A DNA stretch of 64,000 nucleotides, from positions 401,550-465,549 of the forward strand of contig NZ_CAJTXD010000002.1 in the NCBI RefSeq assembly GCF_910580175.1. Direction: 5' to 3'. Both the position numbers and the translations under genes were made by a program. The stretch comes from an uncultured Alistipes sp. Lineage in GTDB: Bacteria; Bacteroidota; Bacteroidia; Bacteroidales; Rikenellaceae. The notes under the pieces were generated by a model. It did not search any database. It was not told the DNA's origin and saw only the letters and a program-made list of their open reading frames with translations. Of the stretch, positions 63,164-64,000 are shown one piece after another. The number at the start of each line of letters is the position of its first letter. Position 1 is the stretch's first letter.

Positions 63164-63400
63164 CAGGGTGGCTTGGCGGCATGCCGCAACTTTTGCAAAT
63201 CGTCGGTTGCATCTTACGCATTATGTTGAGTCAGTCAGCCGGCGGGCGGCTCCGGTCGGTCTTTTTGTCGCTGTCCCGGAGCAGCCATCCTCTTGTTGCT
63301 GGCCGGCATGTTGCAAATATAGTAAAAATTTTTCATAACTAACTTGCTGACTTATAGCTGGGTGTAAAAAAGCGCAGAAAAATGTCAAAAAAAAGTCGCT
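63164..63400. other. intergenic, minus-strand promoter
   Basis: A minus-strand TATATTTG (63321-63314) fits the -7 consensus and would serve the decayed gene and perhaps the YiiX-like gene. Confidence 0.4.
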
Positions 63401-63406
63401 GAAATA

Positions 63407-63439
63407 TTTGGAAATAACATTTCGTAAGCCTTATCTTTG
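63407..63439 (+). promoter_or_regulatory. rRNA promoter P1
   Basis: TTTG (63407-63410) and TATCTTTG (63432-63439), 21 bases apart, followed by GCACCCGCTTCG. First of three similar units. Confidence 0.75.
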
Positions 63440-63597
63440 CACCCGCTTCGAGAGAGAAACACGCTTCTTGAGGCAAACAGAAAGGTTCATATTCATGCAG
63501 TTTTTTCTTGGCAAGGTCCTCGGATAGCTCCGGTTCTGTGCCTTGACTGAATGGAGCCGAGGTTCTGAAAAATGTTTCAAAAAAAAGTCCGGAAATT

Positions 63598-63628
63598 TTT
63601 GGAGATTCCGAAATTTGACTTACCTTTG
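63598..63628 (+). promoter_or_regulatory. rRNA promoter P2
   Basis: TTTG (63598-63601) and TACCTTTG (63621-63628), 19 bases apart, followed by CACCCGCTTCC. Preceded by an A-run like P1 and P3. Confidence 0.8.
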
Positions 63629-63710
63629 CACCCGCTTCCGACAAGACGCTCGGTCTTGGGCGAAGCGAAAAAGGTTCTGAAAAATTTCTGAAAAAAATCT
63701 TCCGAAAAGA

Positions 63711-63742
63711 TTTGGTGGTTTCAAAAAAGGTACTTACCTTTG
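63711..63742 (+). promoter_or_regulatory. rRNA promoter P3
   Basis: TTTG (63711-63714) and TACCTTTG (63735-63742), 20 bases apart, followed by CACCACTTTCC. About 205 bases upstream of the 16S start. Confidence 0.8.
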
Positions 63743-63946
63743 CACCACTTTCCGCTCTGCGAAAGCATCGGACGGAACGGCGGAGGGCGACCTCCCGAAA
63801 CAAACAGAAATCGTTCTTTATAGCAATATATCGAACAACGTTCTTTGAAGTATTTGAGCAGCTATAGTTTTATCTACTCTCTTTAGAGAGTGATTTCAAA
63901 CAATACCTTTGAGATTGGAGCTAAGATTTAAAACAAAACATTTTAT

Positions 63947-64000
<54 letters not shown>

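Overview
The window looks like a chromosome segment of a GC-rich gut Bacteroidales, most likely Alistipes or a close relative. The 16S rRNA gene that begins at the right edge has an Alistipes-like 5' end, promoters match the Bacteroidetes TAnnTTTG -7 element throughout, and the genes are typical of that group. This rests on sequence recognition, not on a database search.

Layout. (1) 1-14,544 is core chromosome: the end of dnaG, smpB, tsaB, rmuC, rpe, an ABC-F ATPase, rlmB, a DUF4153 membrane protein, a YgjP-type metallopeptidase, then on the minus strand a PepSY-like secreted protein, a GNAT acetyltransferase, a ROK regulator and fabD. (2) 14,719-35,286 is a 20.6 kb integrated element bounded by a perfect 21-bp direct repeat. 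It carries two tandem IntDOT-like tyrosine recombinases, a Gabija defence operon (gajA, gajB) behind a DUF4143 ATPase, an orphan mobilization gene with a possible oriT, and a type I restriction-modification system (hsdR, hsdM, a small membrane protein, hsdS). The specificity gene is a shufflon: four copies of a 14-bp site bracket one expressed hsdS, one silent C-terminal half and a second N-terminal half, with a dedicated XerD-like recombinase and a YhcG-type nuclease inside. (3) 35,458-54,415 is one long minus-strand surface polysaccharide operon. It is headed by a UpxY-type antiterminator and holds phosphonate genes (PEP mutase, phosphonopyruvate decarboxylase, a LicC/PntC-like nucleotidyltransferase, LicD), flippase, polymerase, glycosyltransferases, acyltransferases and the dTDP-rhamnose genes rfbACDB. 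(4) 54,784-63,163 has an alpha/beta hydrolase, a LacI regulator, a mannose-6-phosphate isomerase, a lipocalin-like lipoprotein, an S8 protease lipoprotein, MgtC, a YiiX-like lipoprotein and a decayed PPOX gene. (5) 63,400-64,000 has three tandem rRNA promoters and the 16S start.

How it works together. The element is a defence cargo with two unrelated barriers: Gabija, and a type I enzyme whose target can be switched by inversion. The polysaccharide operon should make a rhamnose-containing, phosphonate-decorated glycan. Three of its genes carry poly-G/C tracts of 9-10 bases: two are out of frame at the present tract length, and the third would be fused to its neighbour by a one-base gain. The S8 protease lipoprotein has a fourth such tract. 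Surface structure and DNA methylation therefore both look set up for phase variation.
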